Notes: generated by a model not told the origin, from the letters alone. A DNA stretch of 64,000 nucleotides from Fontibacillus puldeungensis (GCF_042678945.1 NZ_JBHTLM010000004.1:62001-126000), one strand, 5' to 3'. Shown: positions 1 to 9,132, counted from the first letter of the stretch. A program made the numbers and translations.

Positions 1-80
1 TGAGCGGTGACGGTTGGGATACGCTGGAAAATCGCGAACAATCTCATGACAAAACACCTGAGGTACAGGAGCTATACTAA
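1..80 (+). CDS. C-terminal end of an upstream gene (partial)
   Basis: An open frame runs in from the left edge in the register of position 3 and stops with TAA at 78-80. About 25 codons are visible and the translation ends in EVQELY. The tail is charged and has no recognisable domain. In many Bacillota the gene before ileS encodes the cell-division protein DivIVA, whose C-terminus is variable and charged, so that is a reasonable guess from position only. The sequence itself does not identify it. Confidence 0.5.
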   Translation, partial: SGDGWDTLENREQSHDKTPEVQELY

Positions 81-107
81 GAAAGCCCAAGGTCAATTTC
101 AGGAAGC

Positions 108-150
108 AAACGCCATTTGAAGGCAATCAGCCATCGCATGGCGTTTTAAT
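108..150 (+). terminator. Rho-independent terminator of the upstream gene
   Basis: AAACGCCAT at 108-116 pairs with ATGGCGTTTT at 138-147, with a long loop and a T-rich tail. It lies 28 bases after the upstream stop codon, so ileS is probably transcribed separately. Confidence 0.65.
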
Positions 151-232
151 TTCCCGGTGTGTGCGCAGCGATGTCAATGATGCCTTTCTCTAATGTTACA
201 TAACATGGAGCCATTTATAGCTTCTTCTCATG

Positions 233-261
233 TTGACATGAGGGACATGAATAAGTTATAA
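233..261 (+). promoter_or_regulatory. Sigma-A-type promoter of ileS
   Basis: TTGACA at 233-238 is followed after 17 bases by TTATAA at 256-261. The overlapping TATAAA at 258 is an alternative -10 box. A start near 268 would place the whole T-box leader in the transcript. Confidence 0.6.
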
Positions 262-299
262 ATATAAACATAATGTAGTTGATTAACGTTAAAAATTTA

Positions 300-635
300 A
301 AATGATTTGATGATGGGAACCAGTACGCTGCGAAATTGTTCCTCAGAGAGTTGGCATCTTGCTGAAAGCCAATGTTCAATGCGCAGACGGAATATCATCC
401 CGGAGAAGTAAAGCTGAATTTTTTTAGAGGGAAGTTCAAGAAGACATCTTTTGGACTTCTGATGAAGAAAGCGTAAGCTTTGCCGGCTGTCGGCCGTTAA
501 CCCGGCCCCATATGAAGCGTATGGGATCAAGGTGTCATGTTGCTAGGTGTTGTTATAAGCCAAGCGTTCATGAAACAAGGGTGGTAACGCGAGCTAAAGT
601 CTCGTCCCTTTGGGGCGGGGCTTTTTTTGTTTTTT
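300..635 (+). promoter_or_regulatory. Isoleucine T-box leader of ileS
   Basis: This is a tRNA-sensing leader. The stem I hallmarks AGTACGCTGCG (330s) and AGAGAGTTGG (355-) are present. A specifier-loop segment GAATATCATCC around 390-400 offers the isoleucine codon ATC at 394-396 (or in the next triplet, also ATC). The T-box sequence AAGGGTGGTAACGCG lies at 577-592 and contains TGGT for pairing with the tRNA acceptor end. It is followed by a terminator, CTCGTCCC paired with GGGGCGGG and then T7 at 601-630. Uncharged tRNA-Ile would stabilise the antiterminator and allow ileS expression. Exact 5' boundary is approximate. Confidence 0.93.
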
Positions 636-663
636 TCCATGCTAAGTGAAAGGGAGTAGTGTC

Positions 664-3600
664 ATGAAAAAAGTCGATGTCAAAGAACATGCTCGTACAC
701 GCGATTTGCGTATACTGGACAAATGGAACAAGGAGAACACGTTCAAGCGGAGTATTGAAAATCGTGAGGGACGTCCCAATTTCGTATTTTATGAAGGGCC
801 GCCAACAGCCAACGGGCTGCCGCATATCGGGCACGTATTAGGACGGGTTATTAAAGACTTTGTCGGGCGTTATCAGACGATGAAAGGGTATCGTGTCGTC
901 CGCAAAGCAGGTTGGGATACGCATGGCTTGCCTGTAGAGCTCGGTGTTGAGAAAGAACTGGGCATTTCGGGCAAGCAGGAAATTGAAAAGTACGGCATTG
1001 AGGAATTTGTGAAGAAATGTAAGGACAGCGTATTTGGCTACGAAAAGCAGTGGCGCGAATTTACTGAAGCAATTGCGTATTGGACCGATCTCGACAATCC
1101 TTACGTGACGCTGGAAAACAATTATATCGAGAGTGTGTGGAACATTTTGGCGACGATTCACGACAAAGGTTTGTTGTATCGTGGCCATCGTGTCAGCCCG
1201 TATTGCCCATGCTGCCAAACGTCGCTCAGCTCCCACGAAGTGGCTCAGGGCTATGAAGATGTGAAGGATCTCAGCGCGACAGCGAAATTCCGTCTGCATG
1301 ACACAGGCGAATATGTTCTGGCCTGGACGACCACACCATGGACGCTGCCGGCTCACGTTGCCCTGGCGATGAATCCAGACATGGAATATGCCAAAGTGAA
1401 GCAGGAGGACGGCGTATACATTGTCGCCAAAAACCTTGTTGAGAAAGTGATGAAGGGTGAATACACCGTCCTTTCGACTCACAAGGGTTCTGAATTCATC
1501 GGCAAAACATATACCCCTCCGTTTAGCTACATCCAAGCGGATAAAATCAATGTTATCGTTGGCGCCTCTTTCGTTACGGATGCCAGCGGTACCGGGATTG
1601 TTCATATGGCTCCGGCTCATGGTGAAGACGACTACCGTACGTGCCGCGAGAACGGCATCAGCTTTGTGAGCGTGGTTAACGGTCAGGGTCGCTATACTGA
1701 TACAGTTAGTGATTTTGCCGGGCGTTTCGTTAAAGACTGCGACCTGGATATCGTTAAGACCCTGTCCGAGAAGGGACTTCTCTACAGCAAGGAAAAATAC
1801 GAGCACAGCTACCCATTCTGCTGGCGCTGCAAATCTCCGCTCTTGTATTATGCGATGGACAGCTGGTTTATCGAGACGACCGCGGTTAAAGATCAATTGA
1901 TTGCAAACAACAACTCGGTCGAATGGTTCCCAGGACATGTTCGCGATGGACGTTTTGGTAAGTTTCTAGAAGAGCTAGTGGATTGGAACATCAGCCGTAA
2001 CCGCTACTGGGGAACTCCACTGAACGTTTGGGTATGTCCGGATTGCAAAGGGCAGTTTGCGCCGCACAGTGCAGCCGAGCTGCGCGAGCATGCTATAGGA
2101 CATGTCAGTGAAAATTTGGAGCTTCATAAGCCATACGTGGATGAAGTTAAAGTACGGTGTCCACACTGCGAAAACGGAGTTATGGAGCGGACGTCCGAGG
2201 TTATCGACGTATGGTTTGACAGCGGCTCGATGCCTTTTGCCCAGCACCACTATCCGTTTGAAAATGAGCAAACTTTTGCAGATCAATATCCGGCTGACAT
2301 GATTTGCGAAGGTATCGACCAAACGCGGGGCTGGTTCTACAGCTTGCTGGCCGTATCTACGTTATTCAAGGGGAAAGCTCCTTACAAGGCGGTTATTGCT
2401 ACCGGCCTCGTGCTGGACGAGAATGGCTTGAAAATGTCCAAATCGAAAGGTAACGTTATCGATCCGTGGGATATCATCAAAGAGTTCGGTACGGATGCGT
2501 TCCGGTGGGCTTTGCTGTCCGATAGTGCACCTTGGAACAACAAACGGTTCTCCAAAGGCATTGTGGCGGAAGCAAAATCCAAAGTAGTCGATACGCTGGT
2601 GAACACCCATGCGTTCCTGACGTTGTATGCCGGAATCGACGGCTATAAGCCGGAGGAACATCCTTTCCGTCCATCGAGCCATAAGCTTGACCGCTGGATT
2701 TTGTCAAGGCTGAACAGCTTGATTCTCGTGGTCGACAAAGGCCTTGCCGTGAACGACTTCGTCAACTCTTCTCAGGCGATCGAAGGCTTCATCGATGAGC
2801 TGAGCAACTGGTATATCCGCCGTTCCCGCGACCGTTTCTGGGGCAGTGGCATGACGGAAGACAAATTGTCCGCTTACCAGACGTTGACGGGTGTGCTGCT
2901 TTCACTGTCCAAGCTGATCGCGCCATTTGCGCCGCTGCTGGCTGAGGACATCTTTACGAACCTGGGCGGCGGGGAGAGCGTTCATCTGGCGGATTATCCA
3001 AAAGCCGACGAATCGTTGATTGATCTCGAATTGGAGAAGGATATGGAAAGCGCCCGTCAAATCGTTGAACTCGCTCGTAACGTTCGAAACGAAACGGGAA
3101 TTAAGACGCGGCAGCCGCTGCATAGCGTAATCGTATCGATGAATCGTGATTTTGCGGTGAGTGAATACGAGGAGATCATTAAGGAAGAGATCAATGTCAA
3201 GGAAATCGATATCGAGACGAGTGACAGCGGGTTTGTTGATTTCGTGCTGAAGCTGAACCTGAAGGTTGCCGGGAAAAAATACGGTAAAAATGTCGGTTTC
3301 CTGCAAGGGTACCTCAAGAGCCGTCCGGCAGAAGAGACTCGTGCGATCGTGGAGAATGGCAAGCTAGATGTAACAACTCCTGATGGTGAAGCTTTGACGG
3401 TTACGGCGGATGAGCTGCTGATTGAGAAACAGGCAAAACCGGGCTTTGCTTCCGCTTCCGGTTACGGCATTACGGTGGCCCTCAACACGGACATTACGCC
3501 TGAGCTCGAACAAGAAGGCTGGGTTCGTGAGGTGGTTCGTGCGGTTCAGGATACACGGAAGAAGCTTGATTTACCGATCGATTTAAGAGTGCACCTTACA

Positions 3601-3759
3601 CTCGATGTAGATGATGAACTCAAGAAAGCTATTACTGCCTTCGATCATGTACTACGGGAGAACGTGCTTGTTACTGACGTAGCTTTCGGTCAGCTCGATG
3701 AGAAGGCGGAAAAGGCAGATCTCGGCAGCAAAACGATCGGAATCTCTATTGAAGCTTAA
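664..3759 (+). CDS. ileS: Isoleucyl-tRNA synthetase, long eukaryote-like type
   Basis: This class I aminoacyl-tRNA synthetase attaches isoleucine to tRNA-Ile in the cytoplasm. The HIGH signature is HIGH at residues 54-57, and KMSKS is exact at 590-594. The editing domain lies between them and the anticodon-binding domain follows. At 1031 residues it is about 110 longer than the usual Bacillota enzyme. It lacks the C-terminal four-cysteine zinc ribbon of the short bacterial type, and has CxxC pairs inside the catalytic half instead. This fits the type 2 class, which is similar to archaeal, eukaryotic and mupirocin-insensitive enzymes. I start at ATG 664, 7 bases after AGGGAG; an in-frame GTG at 646 precedes the ribosome site. 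The T-box upstream controls it. Confidence 0.97.
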   Translation: MKKVDVKEHARTRDLRILDKWNKENTFKRSIENREGRPNFVFYEGPPTANGLPHIGHVLGRVIKDFVGRYQTMKGYRVVRKAGWDTHGLPVELGVEKELGISGKQEIEKYGIEEFVKKCKDSVFGYEKQWREFTEAIAYWTDLDNPYVTLENNYIESVWNILATIHDKGLLYRGHRVSPYCPCCQTSLSSHEVAQGYEDVKDLSATAKFRLHDTGEYVLAWTTTPWTLPAHVALAMNPDMEYAKVKQEDGVYIVAKNLVEKVMKGEYTVLSTHKGSEFIGKTYTPPFSYIQADKINVIVGASFVTDASGTGIVHMAPAHGEDDYRTCRENGISFVSVVNGQGRYTDTVSDFAGRFVKDCDLDIVKTLSEKGLLYSKEKYEHSYPFCWRCKSPLLYYAMDSWFIETTAVKDQLIANNNSVEWFPGHVRDGRFGKFLEELVDWNISRNRYWGTPLNVWVCPDCKGQFAPHSAAELREHAIGHVSENLELHKPYVDEVKVRCPHCENGVMERTSEVIDVWFDSGSMPFAQHHYPFENEQTFADQYPADMICEGIDQTRGWFYSLLAVSTLFKGKAPYKAVIATGLVLDENGLKMSKSKGNVIDPWDIIKEFGTDAFRWALLSDSAPWNNKRFSKGIVAEAKSKVVDTLVNTHAFLTLYAGIDGYKPEEHPFRPSSHKLDRWILSRLNSLILVVDKGLAVNDFVNSSQAIEGFIDELSNWYIRRSRDRFWGSGMTEDKLSAYQTLTGVLLSLSKLIAPFAPLLAEDIFTNLGGGESVHLADYPKADESLIDLELEKDMESARQIVELARNVRNETGIKTRQPLHSVIVSMNRDFAVSEYEEIIKEEINVKEIDIETSDSGFVDFVLKLNLKVAGKKYGKNVGFLQGYLKSRPAEETRAIVENGKLDVTTPDGEALTVTADELLIEKQAKPGFASASGYGITVALNTDITPELEQEGWVREVVRAVQDTRKKLDLPIDLRVHLTLDVDDELKKAITAFDHVLRENVLVTDVAFGQLDEKAEKADLGSKTIGISIEA

Positions 3760-3825
3760 TCTTCTTCTATAAATAATTACGGCTGTATGACCCACATGGC
3801 AGACGGCCATAATAATAGTAATTGA

Positions 3826-3888
3826 AACAAACGAGCTTAGGCTTTCCTCTTTCAAGGTAGAGGTGCTAAAGCTCGTTTGTATTTTTAC
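3826..3888 (+). terminator. Terminator of ileS
   Basis: ACAAACGAGCTTAG at 3827-3840 pairs with CTAAAGCTCGTTTGT at 3866-3880 and is followed by ATTTTT. An inner CCTCT/AGAGG stem extends the hairpin. Confidence 0.85.
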
Positions 3889-3910
3889 TATAGCAAAGGA
3901 TGGGGTATGG

Positions 3911-4261
3911 ATGACCGGTCAAAAAACAGCTCCCGAACCGCCGATGGAAGAGCTTCCTGCATCGACGGAAGAGAAGCTGAGCGCGATATATCGTCTTATC
4001 CTCGCTTTGACAAGAGAGCTTGAGAAATCGCGTATCGCCGAATATACCCAACTGTTAAACCGCCCATGGCGTTTGATTTGGCTAAATGTATTATCAGGAA
4101 CAGCAAGAGGAGTCGGCGTGGCCATCGGCTTTACGTTTTTTGCGGCAACTATTATTTATATCCTGCAAATTCTCGGCGCACTGAACCTGCCCATTATCGG
4201 TGACTACATCGCCGACATCGTTCGGATCGTGCAAAGACAGCTGGAGCTTAATACGTATTAG
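3911..4261 (+). CDS. DUF5665-type small membrane protein
   Basis: The product is about 116 residues. A polar N-terminal half (EEKLSAIYRLILAL, ELEKSRIAEYTQLL) precedes a segment PWRLIWLNVLSGTARGVGVA and one long hydrophobic helix (FTFFAATIIYILQIL), then a short amphipathic tail. This layout matches DUF5665 proteins of Bacilli, whose function is unknown. I choose ATG 3911, preceded by AAAGGATGGGG, over an upstream in-frame start at 3863. That one lies inside the ileS terminator hairpin. The gene ends in a 14-bp convergent overlap with the YteA-like gene. Confidence 0.8.
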   Translation: MTGQKTAPEPPMEELPASTEEKLSAIYRLILALTRELEKSRIAEYTQLLNRPWRLIWLNVLSGTARGVGVAIGFTFFAATIIYILQILGALNLPIIGDYIADIVRIVQRQLELNTY

Positions 4262-4985
4262 GGCCAGTTCCGAGTGAGTCCTCACTGTCTAAATGCTCAG
4301 TGGCACTCATATGTTTCCGGTATACTCCGTTACGGTAAAAGCAAACGTTTTTGCCATAAATATCGGTAGCAACGAATGTTTCGTACGGCTCGACGAACCC
4401 GTCGAACTCGCTGTCGGCTTCGATCTCCATATCATTATAATCATCCACCTCGGAATCCTCAGCATAGGCCGGCGAATTTGAGGTCCCGAAGCTTTCGACG
4501 ATTTGCCAGGTGTCTTCCCCATCAAAGCCGTTTTGATCGTCGCGTTCATCGAGACTGGTACGCCCAAACGGAGGAGACAGGAAAATTTCCTCAATTGGCC
4601 GTTTCGCCGAAACGAAGGATTGAGGGCTATGCTCCTTGCAGTAGGCGGTTTCTGGAATAGCGCTTAGGCGTTCGTAATCAATCGGCTTTCCGCAGGTCGC
4701 GCATACACCGTAGCTGCCATCTTGTATCCTTTGTAACGCGTCTTCAATCCGTGCTAGCTGCAGCTCATGATGTTCTGCGAGCGCGAGGTCTTTTCCTCGT
4801 TCATATACTTCTGAGCCAAGGTCACCGGGATGGTTGTCGATCGGGCTAAGCTCGTTGGTGTTGTCGCGCAGGGATTCGTTCATCCCGTAATGATCATTGC
4901 CAGATAACTCTTCAATCATCGACGTGCGTGCATCTTTGAGCCTGGTTTCAAGCTCATTTAATTGCTGTTTCGTTAAATGCGACAT
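4248..4985 (-). CDS. TraR/DksA-type zinc finger protein, YteA family
   Basis: The protein has about 245 residues. An N-terminal helical segment (KQQLNELETRLKDAR) leads to EDALQRIQDGSYGVCATCGK, the start of a DksA-like zinc finger. The ligands read CxxC, then 17 residues, then CxxH. A long acidic C-terminal tail with several DDYND/EADSEFDG stretches follows. YteA-family proteins are common in spore formers, often beside lspA, and their role is poorly known. Binding of RNA polymerase is only an analogy with DksA. The start is ATG 4985, after AGGAGAG; an upstream in-frame ATG at 5021 lacks a ribosome site. Confidence 0.85.
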   Translation of the reverse strand: MSHLTKQQLNELETRLKDARTSMIEELSGNDHYGMNESLRDNTNELSPIDNHPGDLGSEVYERGKDLALAEHHELQLARIEDALQRIQDGSYGVCATCGKPIDYERLSAIPETAYCKEHSPQSFVSAKRPIEEIFLSPPFGRTSLDERDDQNGFDGEDTWQIVESFGTSNSPAYAEDSEVDDYNDMEIEADSEFDGFVEPYETFVATDIYGKNVCFYRNGVYRKHMSATEHLDSEDSLGTGPNTY

Positions 4986-5196
4986 GAGGGCTCTCCTTTC
5001 CTTCCAGGTCCTGTTGAACATATTATATACGACCTCTATAGCGCTATTTTGCGCAAAACCATGACGAATTACCTAAGGAAAATCCTTTCGCGCATGGACG
5101 GGCGATTTCCGCCTGTGCTACAATATACAGGGCTTACAAGTGGATAATCCTGCCGCATCTATCGGCGGGGAACCTGAAAAATGAGGTGACTACCGC

Positions 5197-5694
5197 GTGG
5201 TATATTTTTTGATCGCATTAATTGTATTTCTGGTTGACCAAGGGACAAAATATTTAATTGCAACCGGTTTAACTATTGGAGAACAGATTCCGGTCATTGG
5301 AAACTTTTTTCTGATCACCTCTCATCGCAACCGTGGCGCCGCTTTTGGCATTTTGCAGGATCAGCGCTGGTTCTTTATTGTGATTACAACCGTCGTTGTG
5401 ATAGGAATTGTTTGGTACATGCTAAAAGTGAAAAATCAGCCGAACAAGCTGCTGCCAGTTGCACTATCCCTTGTTCTCGGTGGGGCCATCGGCAATTTTC
5501 TGGATCGGGCCATAAACGGTGAGGTCGTCGACTTTTTGCAGTTTAATTTCGGCTCCTACACGTTCCCGATTTTTAATGTGGCCGATTCCTGCATTGTGGT
5601 TGGTGTGGCTCTAATCATCCTGGATTCCCTGCTGGAGATCCGGAGGGAGAAGCAATCGGCACAAACAAAAAAAGAGCATGAGGAAAACGTATGA
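5197..5694 (+). CDS. lspA: Signal peptidase II (prolipoprotein)
   Basis: LspA is the membrane aspartyl protease that cleaves lipid-modified signal peptides before the lipobox cysteine. The 165-residue product has four hydrophobic segments and the conserved blocks DQGTKYLI near the N-terminus, NRGAAFGIL, GGAIGNFLDR with the first catalytic aspartate, and FNVADS with the second. It starts at GTG 5197, 8 bases after GAGGTGA. Its TGA overlaps the ATG of the next gene (ATGA at 5691-5694), so the two are translationally coupled. Substrates in this window include the lipoproteins at 20257, 25145 and 37810. Confidence 0.97.
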   Translation: MVYFLIALIVFLVDQGTKYLIATGLTIGEQIPVIGNFFLITSHRNRGAAFGILQDQRWFFIVITTVVVIGIVWYMLKVKNQPNKLLPVALSLVLGGAIGNFLDRAINGEVVDFLQFNFGSYTFPIFNVADSCIVVGVALIILDSLLEIRREKQSAQTKKEHEENV

Positions 5695-6647
5695 ATGTAA
5701 ACAAAGAATTTGATGAATACGAGGAAGACAAAGAAGATAAATACGAATGGATCGTTGATGCCGCCTCAGCCAAGGAGCGGATCGACAAATACGTCAAGGA
5801 ACAGCTGGATGAAGATGTTTCGCGGAGCCAGATACAGCTTTGGATCGAGTCCGGGAGTGTCCTGGTTAATGATGCCCAAGTAAAAGCGAACTATAAAACT
5901 GCGGATGGGGACAGGGTAACGTTAATCGTTCCCGAGCCTGAGCCCGTCGAAATTATTCCTGAAAACATCCCCCTCGACATTTATTATGAAGATGGGGATG
6001 TGATCGTTGTGAATAAAAAACGCGGTATGGTTGTGCACCCTGCCCCTGGCCATGCGACCGGGACGCTCGTTAATGCGCTCATGTTCCATTGCACAGACCT
6101 GTCGGGTATCAACGGAGAACTGCGGCCGGGGATTGTACATCGTATCGATAAAGATACGTCCGGTCTCATTATGGCTGCGAAGAACGACAAGGCGCATGCT
6201 TCGCTCGCAGCACAGCTCAAAGCCCATTCGGTAACACGTAAATATTATGCACTTGTCCACGGTAATGTCAGTCATGATCAGGGGACAGTGGACGCACCAA
6301 TTGGACGAGACCCGCATGACCGGAAAATGTATACCGTGATAGATCGCAACAGCAAGCATGCCGTCACCCATTTTCATGTGGTGGAGCGTTTTGGCGATTA
6401 CACGCTGCTGGAGCTGAAGCTCGAAACCGGCCGAACACACCAGATTCGCGTGCATATGAAATTTATCGGCCATCCGCTTGTCGGGGATCCGCTATATGGT
6501 CGCAGCAAAGGGATTAAGATGGAAGGGCAAGCGCTGCACGCAGCCGTACTTGGCTTCGAGCATCCTGAAGATGGACGTTACTTGGAATTTGCTGCTCCGA
6601 TCCCGGCTGATATGGAGGACGTGCTTCAATCCCTGAGAAATCGCTAA
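5691..6647 (+). CDS. RluA/RluD-family rRNA pseudouridine synthase
   Basis: The product modifies uridines in ribosomal RNA. The 318 residues begin with an acidic leader and an S4 RNA-binding domain (ERIDKYVKEQ, SRSQIQLWIESGSVLVN). The catalytic domain follows with GMVVHPAPGHATGTLVNAL, the HRIDKDTSGL motif carrying the catalytic aspartate, and ETGRTHQIRVHM. The lspA partner and the gene order match the lspA-ylyB pair of Bacillus. The precise target sites (RluD-like, 23S) are inferred from family only. Confidence 0.93.
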   Translation: MNVNKEFDEYEEDKEDKYEWIVDAASAKERIDKYVKEQLDEDVSRSQIQLWIESGSVLVNDAQVKANYKTADGDRVTLIVPEPEPVEIIPENIPLDIYYEDGDVIVVNKKRGMVVHPAPGHATGTLVNALMFHCTDLSGINGELRPGIVHRIDKDTSGLIMAAKNDKAHASLAAQLKAHSVTRKYYALVHGNVSHDQGTVDAPIGRDPHDRKMYTVIDRNSKHAVTHFHVVERFGDYTLLELKLETGRTHQIRVHMKFIGHPLVGDPLYGRSKGIKMEGQALHAAVLGFEHPEDGRYLEFAAPIPADMEDVLQSLRNR

Positions 6648-6800
6648 CTGAATAATGCTGAGCTGCTGCACTGCGGCAGGGCGGCAGCCTTGCCAAAAAG
6701 TACAAACGTTCGGAGAATTAATCCATTCTCTCAGAAGGGGACTTCCCTCATATTTAATTAAGTAGAATTGTTATGATCAGCGAAGGAGATGGGCTTGTTT

Positions 6801-8054
6801 ATGAGTATGGTGAATGGGCAGGAAACTTACATTCAACAGCAGTTTGCAGACCGCATCGGCGGAGCGAATTACGGTAAAGATACCGCCATTTATAAATTTG
6901 AGAAAATCAAACGGGCAAAAGCAGCCGCGAAAAAGGATTTCCCAGATATTGAGTTGATCGACATGGGCGTTGGTGAGCCTGACGATATGGCTGATGCCGG
7001 AATCGTGGCCAAGCTGGCTGAGGAAGCCGCAAAACGCGAAAACCGTGGTTATGCGGATAACGGCATCCCTGCTTTCAAGGAAGCGGCAGCGAAGTATTTG
7101 CATGAAGTATTCGGCGTGGAAGGCATCGATCCGGTAACGGAGGTTGTTCACTCGATCGGTTCTAAACCGGCGATTGCGATGCTTCCAACCTGCTTCATTA
7201 ACCCGGGTGACATTACGATTATGACAGTTCCAGGCTATCCTATTATCGGGACGCATACGAAGTATTTGGGTGGCGAGGTATATACCGTACCGTTGACCGA
7301 AGAAAATCATTTCTTGCCGGACCTGGATGCAATTCCTGAAGATATTGCACGCAAGGCGAAGCTAATGTATTTGAACTACCCGAACAATCCGACAGGGGCA
7401 AGTGCCACGCCGGAATTTTTCGCGAAAGTCGTAGCATGGGCAAAGAAATATCACGTAGTTATCGTGCACGACGCACCTTACGCCGCTTTGACATACGACG
7501 GATTGAAGCCACTTAGCTTCCTATCGGTTCCTGGCGCAAAGGATGTGGGTGTAGAGCTCCATTCCTTGTCCAAGTCTTACAACATGACCGGGTGGAGAAT
7601 AGGTTTTGTAGCCGGTAACCCGCTTGTCGTTAAAGCATTCAGCGATGTGAAAGACAACAACGATTCCGGACAGTTCATAGCGATCCAAAAGGCGGCCGCT
7701 TATGGTCTTGCGCATCCGGAAATTACAGAGAAGATTGCGGAAAAATATTCTCGCCGTCATGAACTGCTGGTTAGCGCTCTGAAGGATCTTGGATTTACAG
7801 CGAAAAAGCCGCAAGGCTCGTTCTTCCTGTATGTTAAAGCACCTAAAGGTGTTGAAGGTGGTCCAACCTTCGCTTCGGCTGAGGATTTCTCGCAGTTTTT
7901 GATCCGTGAGAAATTGATCTCCACAGTACCTTGGGATGATGCAGGCCACTATATCCGCTTCTCAGTCACGTTTATCGCGGACGGTGAGGAAGAGGAACAC
8001 CGAGTCATCTCGGAAATCAAACGCCGTCTTGGCGATTTGAAATTTATTTTTTAA
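6801..8054 (+). CDS. dapL: LL-diaminopimelate aminotransferase
   Basis: DapL converts tetrahydrodipicolinate directly to LL-diaminopimelate, using glutamate and PLP, for lysine and peptidoglycan. The protein is a fold-type I aminotransferase of about 417 residues. Visible blocks are GVGEPDDMAD, a YADNGI substrate loop, NYPNNPTGA, the PLP-lysine motif SLSKSYNMTGWRIGF, and RFSVTF at the C-terminus. The arrangement is closer to DapL than to aspartate aminotransferase. AAGGAG at 6783-6788 lies 12 bases from ATG 6801. TTG 6795 is in frame at better spacing, so the true start is one of the two. A terminator follows. Confidence 0.93.
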   Translation: MSMVNGQETYIQQQFADRIGGANYGKDTAIYKFEKIKRAKAAAKKDFPDIELIDMGVGEPDDMADAGIVAKLAEEAAKRENRGYADNGIPAFKEAAAKYLHEVFGVEGIDPVTEVVHSIGSKPAIAMLPTCFINPGDITIMTVPGYPIIGTHTKYLGGEVYTVPLTEENHFLPDLDAIPEDIARKAKLMYLNYPNNPTGASATPEFFAKVVAWAKKYHVVIVHDAPYAALTYDGLKPLSFLSVPGAKDVGVELHSLSKSYNMTGWRIGFVAGNPLVVKAFSDVKDNNDSGQFIAIQKAAAYGLAHPEITEKIAEKYSRRHELLVSALKDLGFTAKKPQGSFFLYVKAPKGVEGGPTFASAEDFSQFLIREKLISTVPWDDAGHYIRFSVTFIADGEEEEHRVISEIKRRLGDLKFIF

Positions 8055-8106
8055 GCGAAATAAATCCTTTACGGAATACAATTAATATAAGATGTCATGC
8101 ATAAAA

Positions 8107-8148
8107 GGGTCGATCAAGGGCTGTAAGCTCTTGGTCGGCCCATTTTGT
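8107..8148 (+). terminator. Terminator after dapL
   Basis: GGGTCGATCAAG pairs with CTCTTGGTCGGCCC around a short loop, followed by ATTTTGT. Confidence 0.8.
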
Positions 8149-8321
8149 GTTGGATAAGGGAAGCCCCTAGCTGAAGGCAAGAAAGTAACAGAAAATCATT
8201 GTTGAATAAATATAAGATAGAATGTATAATTATTAACAAGTTAAGTTACAATTTTATACCTCTTTACAGGGGGATGACTTTTTCCTCGGAATCGGGCGAT
8301 TGCTTTTTCAGGCCAAGTGTC

Positions 8322-8350
8322 TTGACAGGCTAACCTCATTCTGTCATAAT
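8322..8350 (+). promoter_or_regulatory. Promoter of the pyrimidine operon
   Basis: TTGACA at 8322-8327 and CATAAT at 8345-8350 are separated by exactly 17 bases. They sit just upstream of the PyrR-binding leader. The 8149-8321 stretch before it shows no gene or further structure that I can support. Confidence 0.85.
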
Positions 8351-8370
8351 TCATGTAAATCAATAAGCAC

Positions 8371-8524
8371 CTTTAAAACAGTCCCGTGAGGCTGGCAAGG
8401 TAACGTGAATGGTGAATAAGACGGACTACGTTTGAATAACGGAGTTTGTCTTAAACCCACATGACAGTCATGGTTTAGCTGTGACTCAAAACTCCTTGCC
8501 TGGATCCAGGCAAGGAGTTTTTTT
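8371..8524 (+). promoter_or_regulatory. PyrR-dependent attenuator in the pyr leader
   Basis: The anti-antiterminator at 8371-8404 holds AGTCCCGTGAGGCT, the conserved PyrR-binding loop, flanked by CCTT and AAGG stem arms. The leader ends in a perfect terminator, AACTCCTTGCCTGG paired with CCAGGCAAGGAGTT and then T7, at 8488-8524. In Bacilli, PyrR with UMP bound stabilises the anti-antiterminator and stops transcription when pyrimidines are plentiful. Only this one attenuator was found; B. subtilis has three. Confidence 0.93.
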
Positions 8525-8585
8525 ATGCCTATCACGGACCGAATCACCGGGTGTAAAATTCATAGTCCTTAAGGAGGCCAAAGCT

Positions 8586-9131
8586 GTGAGCATTGATAGT
8601 CATATCATTATGGACGAAACAGCAATTCGCAGAGCATTAACAAGAATTGCTCATGAAATCCTGGAGCGTAATAAAGGTATAGAGGACTGCGTTCTGGCCG
8701 GCATTAAGACGCGCGGGGTATACCTCGCCAAACGCCTGGCCGAGCGACTGGAAAGTATCGAAGGAACAACGATTCTCTGGGGGGAGCTGGACGTTACTTC
8801 CTACCGGGACGACAATAAGGAATCCGAGCGGGGAGCGAAGAAAGCCTCCTTCCCAGTCTCCATCCAAGGCAAAAAAATCATTCTGTTCGATGATGTGCTT
8901 TACACAGGGCGCACGATTCGGGCGGCGATGGATGCAATCATGGATTGCGGACGTCCGGAGTCGATTCAACTCGCAGTGCTGGCGGACCGGGGACACCGGG
9001 AGCTGCCAATCCGGGCGGATTATATCGGAAAGAACGTGCCTACATCGCGGGCTGAAGAAATTGAAGTTCTCCTAGAGGAACATGACGGCACTGACCTAGT
9101 TCGTATCCTGCATGCACGGGAGGAGAACTAA
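8586..9131 (+). CDS. pyrR: Pyrimidine operon regulator PyrR / uracil phosphoribosyltransferase
   Basis: PyrR binds the leader RNA upstream in a UMP-dependent manner and has weak uracil phosphoribosyltransferase activity. The 181-residue protein keeps the PRPP-binding loop FDDVLYTGRTIRAAMDA and the basic RNA-binding face typical of the family. The GTG start at 8586 lies 9 bases after AAGGAGG. An in-frame ATG further upstream (8481) sits inside the attenuator terminator and is unlikely. The stop is 1 base before pyrB. Confidence 0.96.
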   Translation: MSIDSHIIMDETAIRRALTRIAHEILERNKGIEDCVLAGIKTRGVYLAKRLAERLESIEGTTILWGELDVTSYRDDNKESERGAKKASFPVSIQGKKIILFDDVLYTGRTIRAAMDAIMDCGRPESIQLAVLADRGHRELPIRADYIGKNVPTSRAEEIEVLLEEHDGTDLVRILHAREEN

Positions 9132-9132
9132 G

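Noticed and set aside
838..1938. 366-codon minus-strand frame opposite ileS
   Set aside because: It is the complement of strongly conserved ileS sequence and has no ribosome site or family likeness.
5922..6473. 183-codon minus-strand frame in the pseudouridine synthase gene
   Set aside because: It is antisense to the catalytic domain of the real gene, without start signals.
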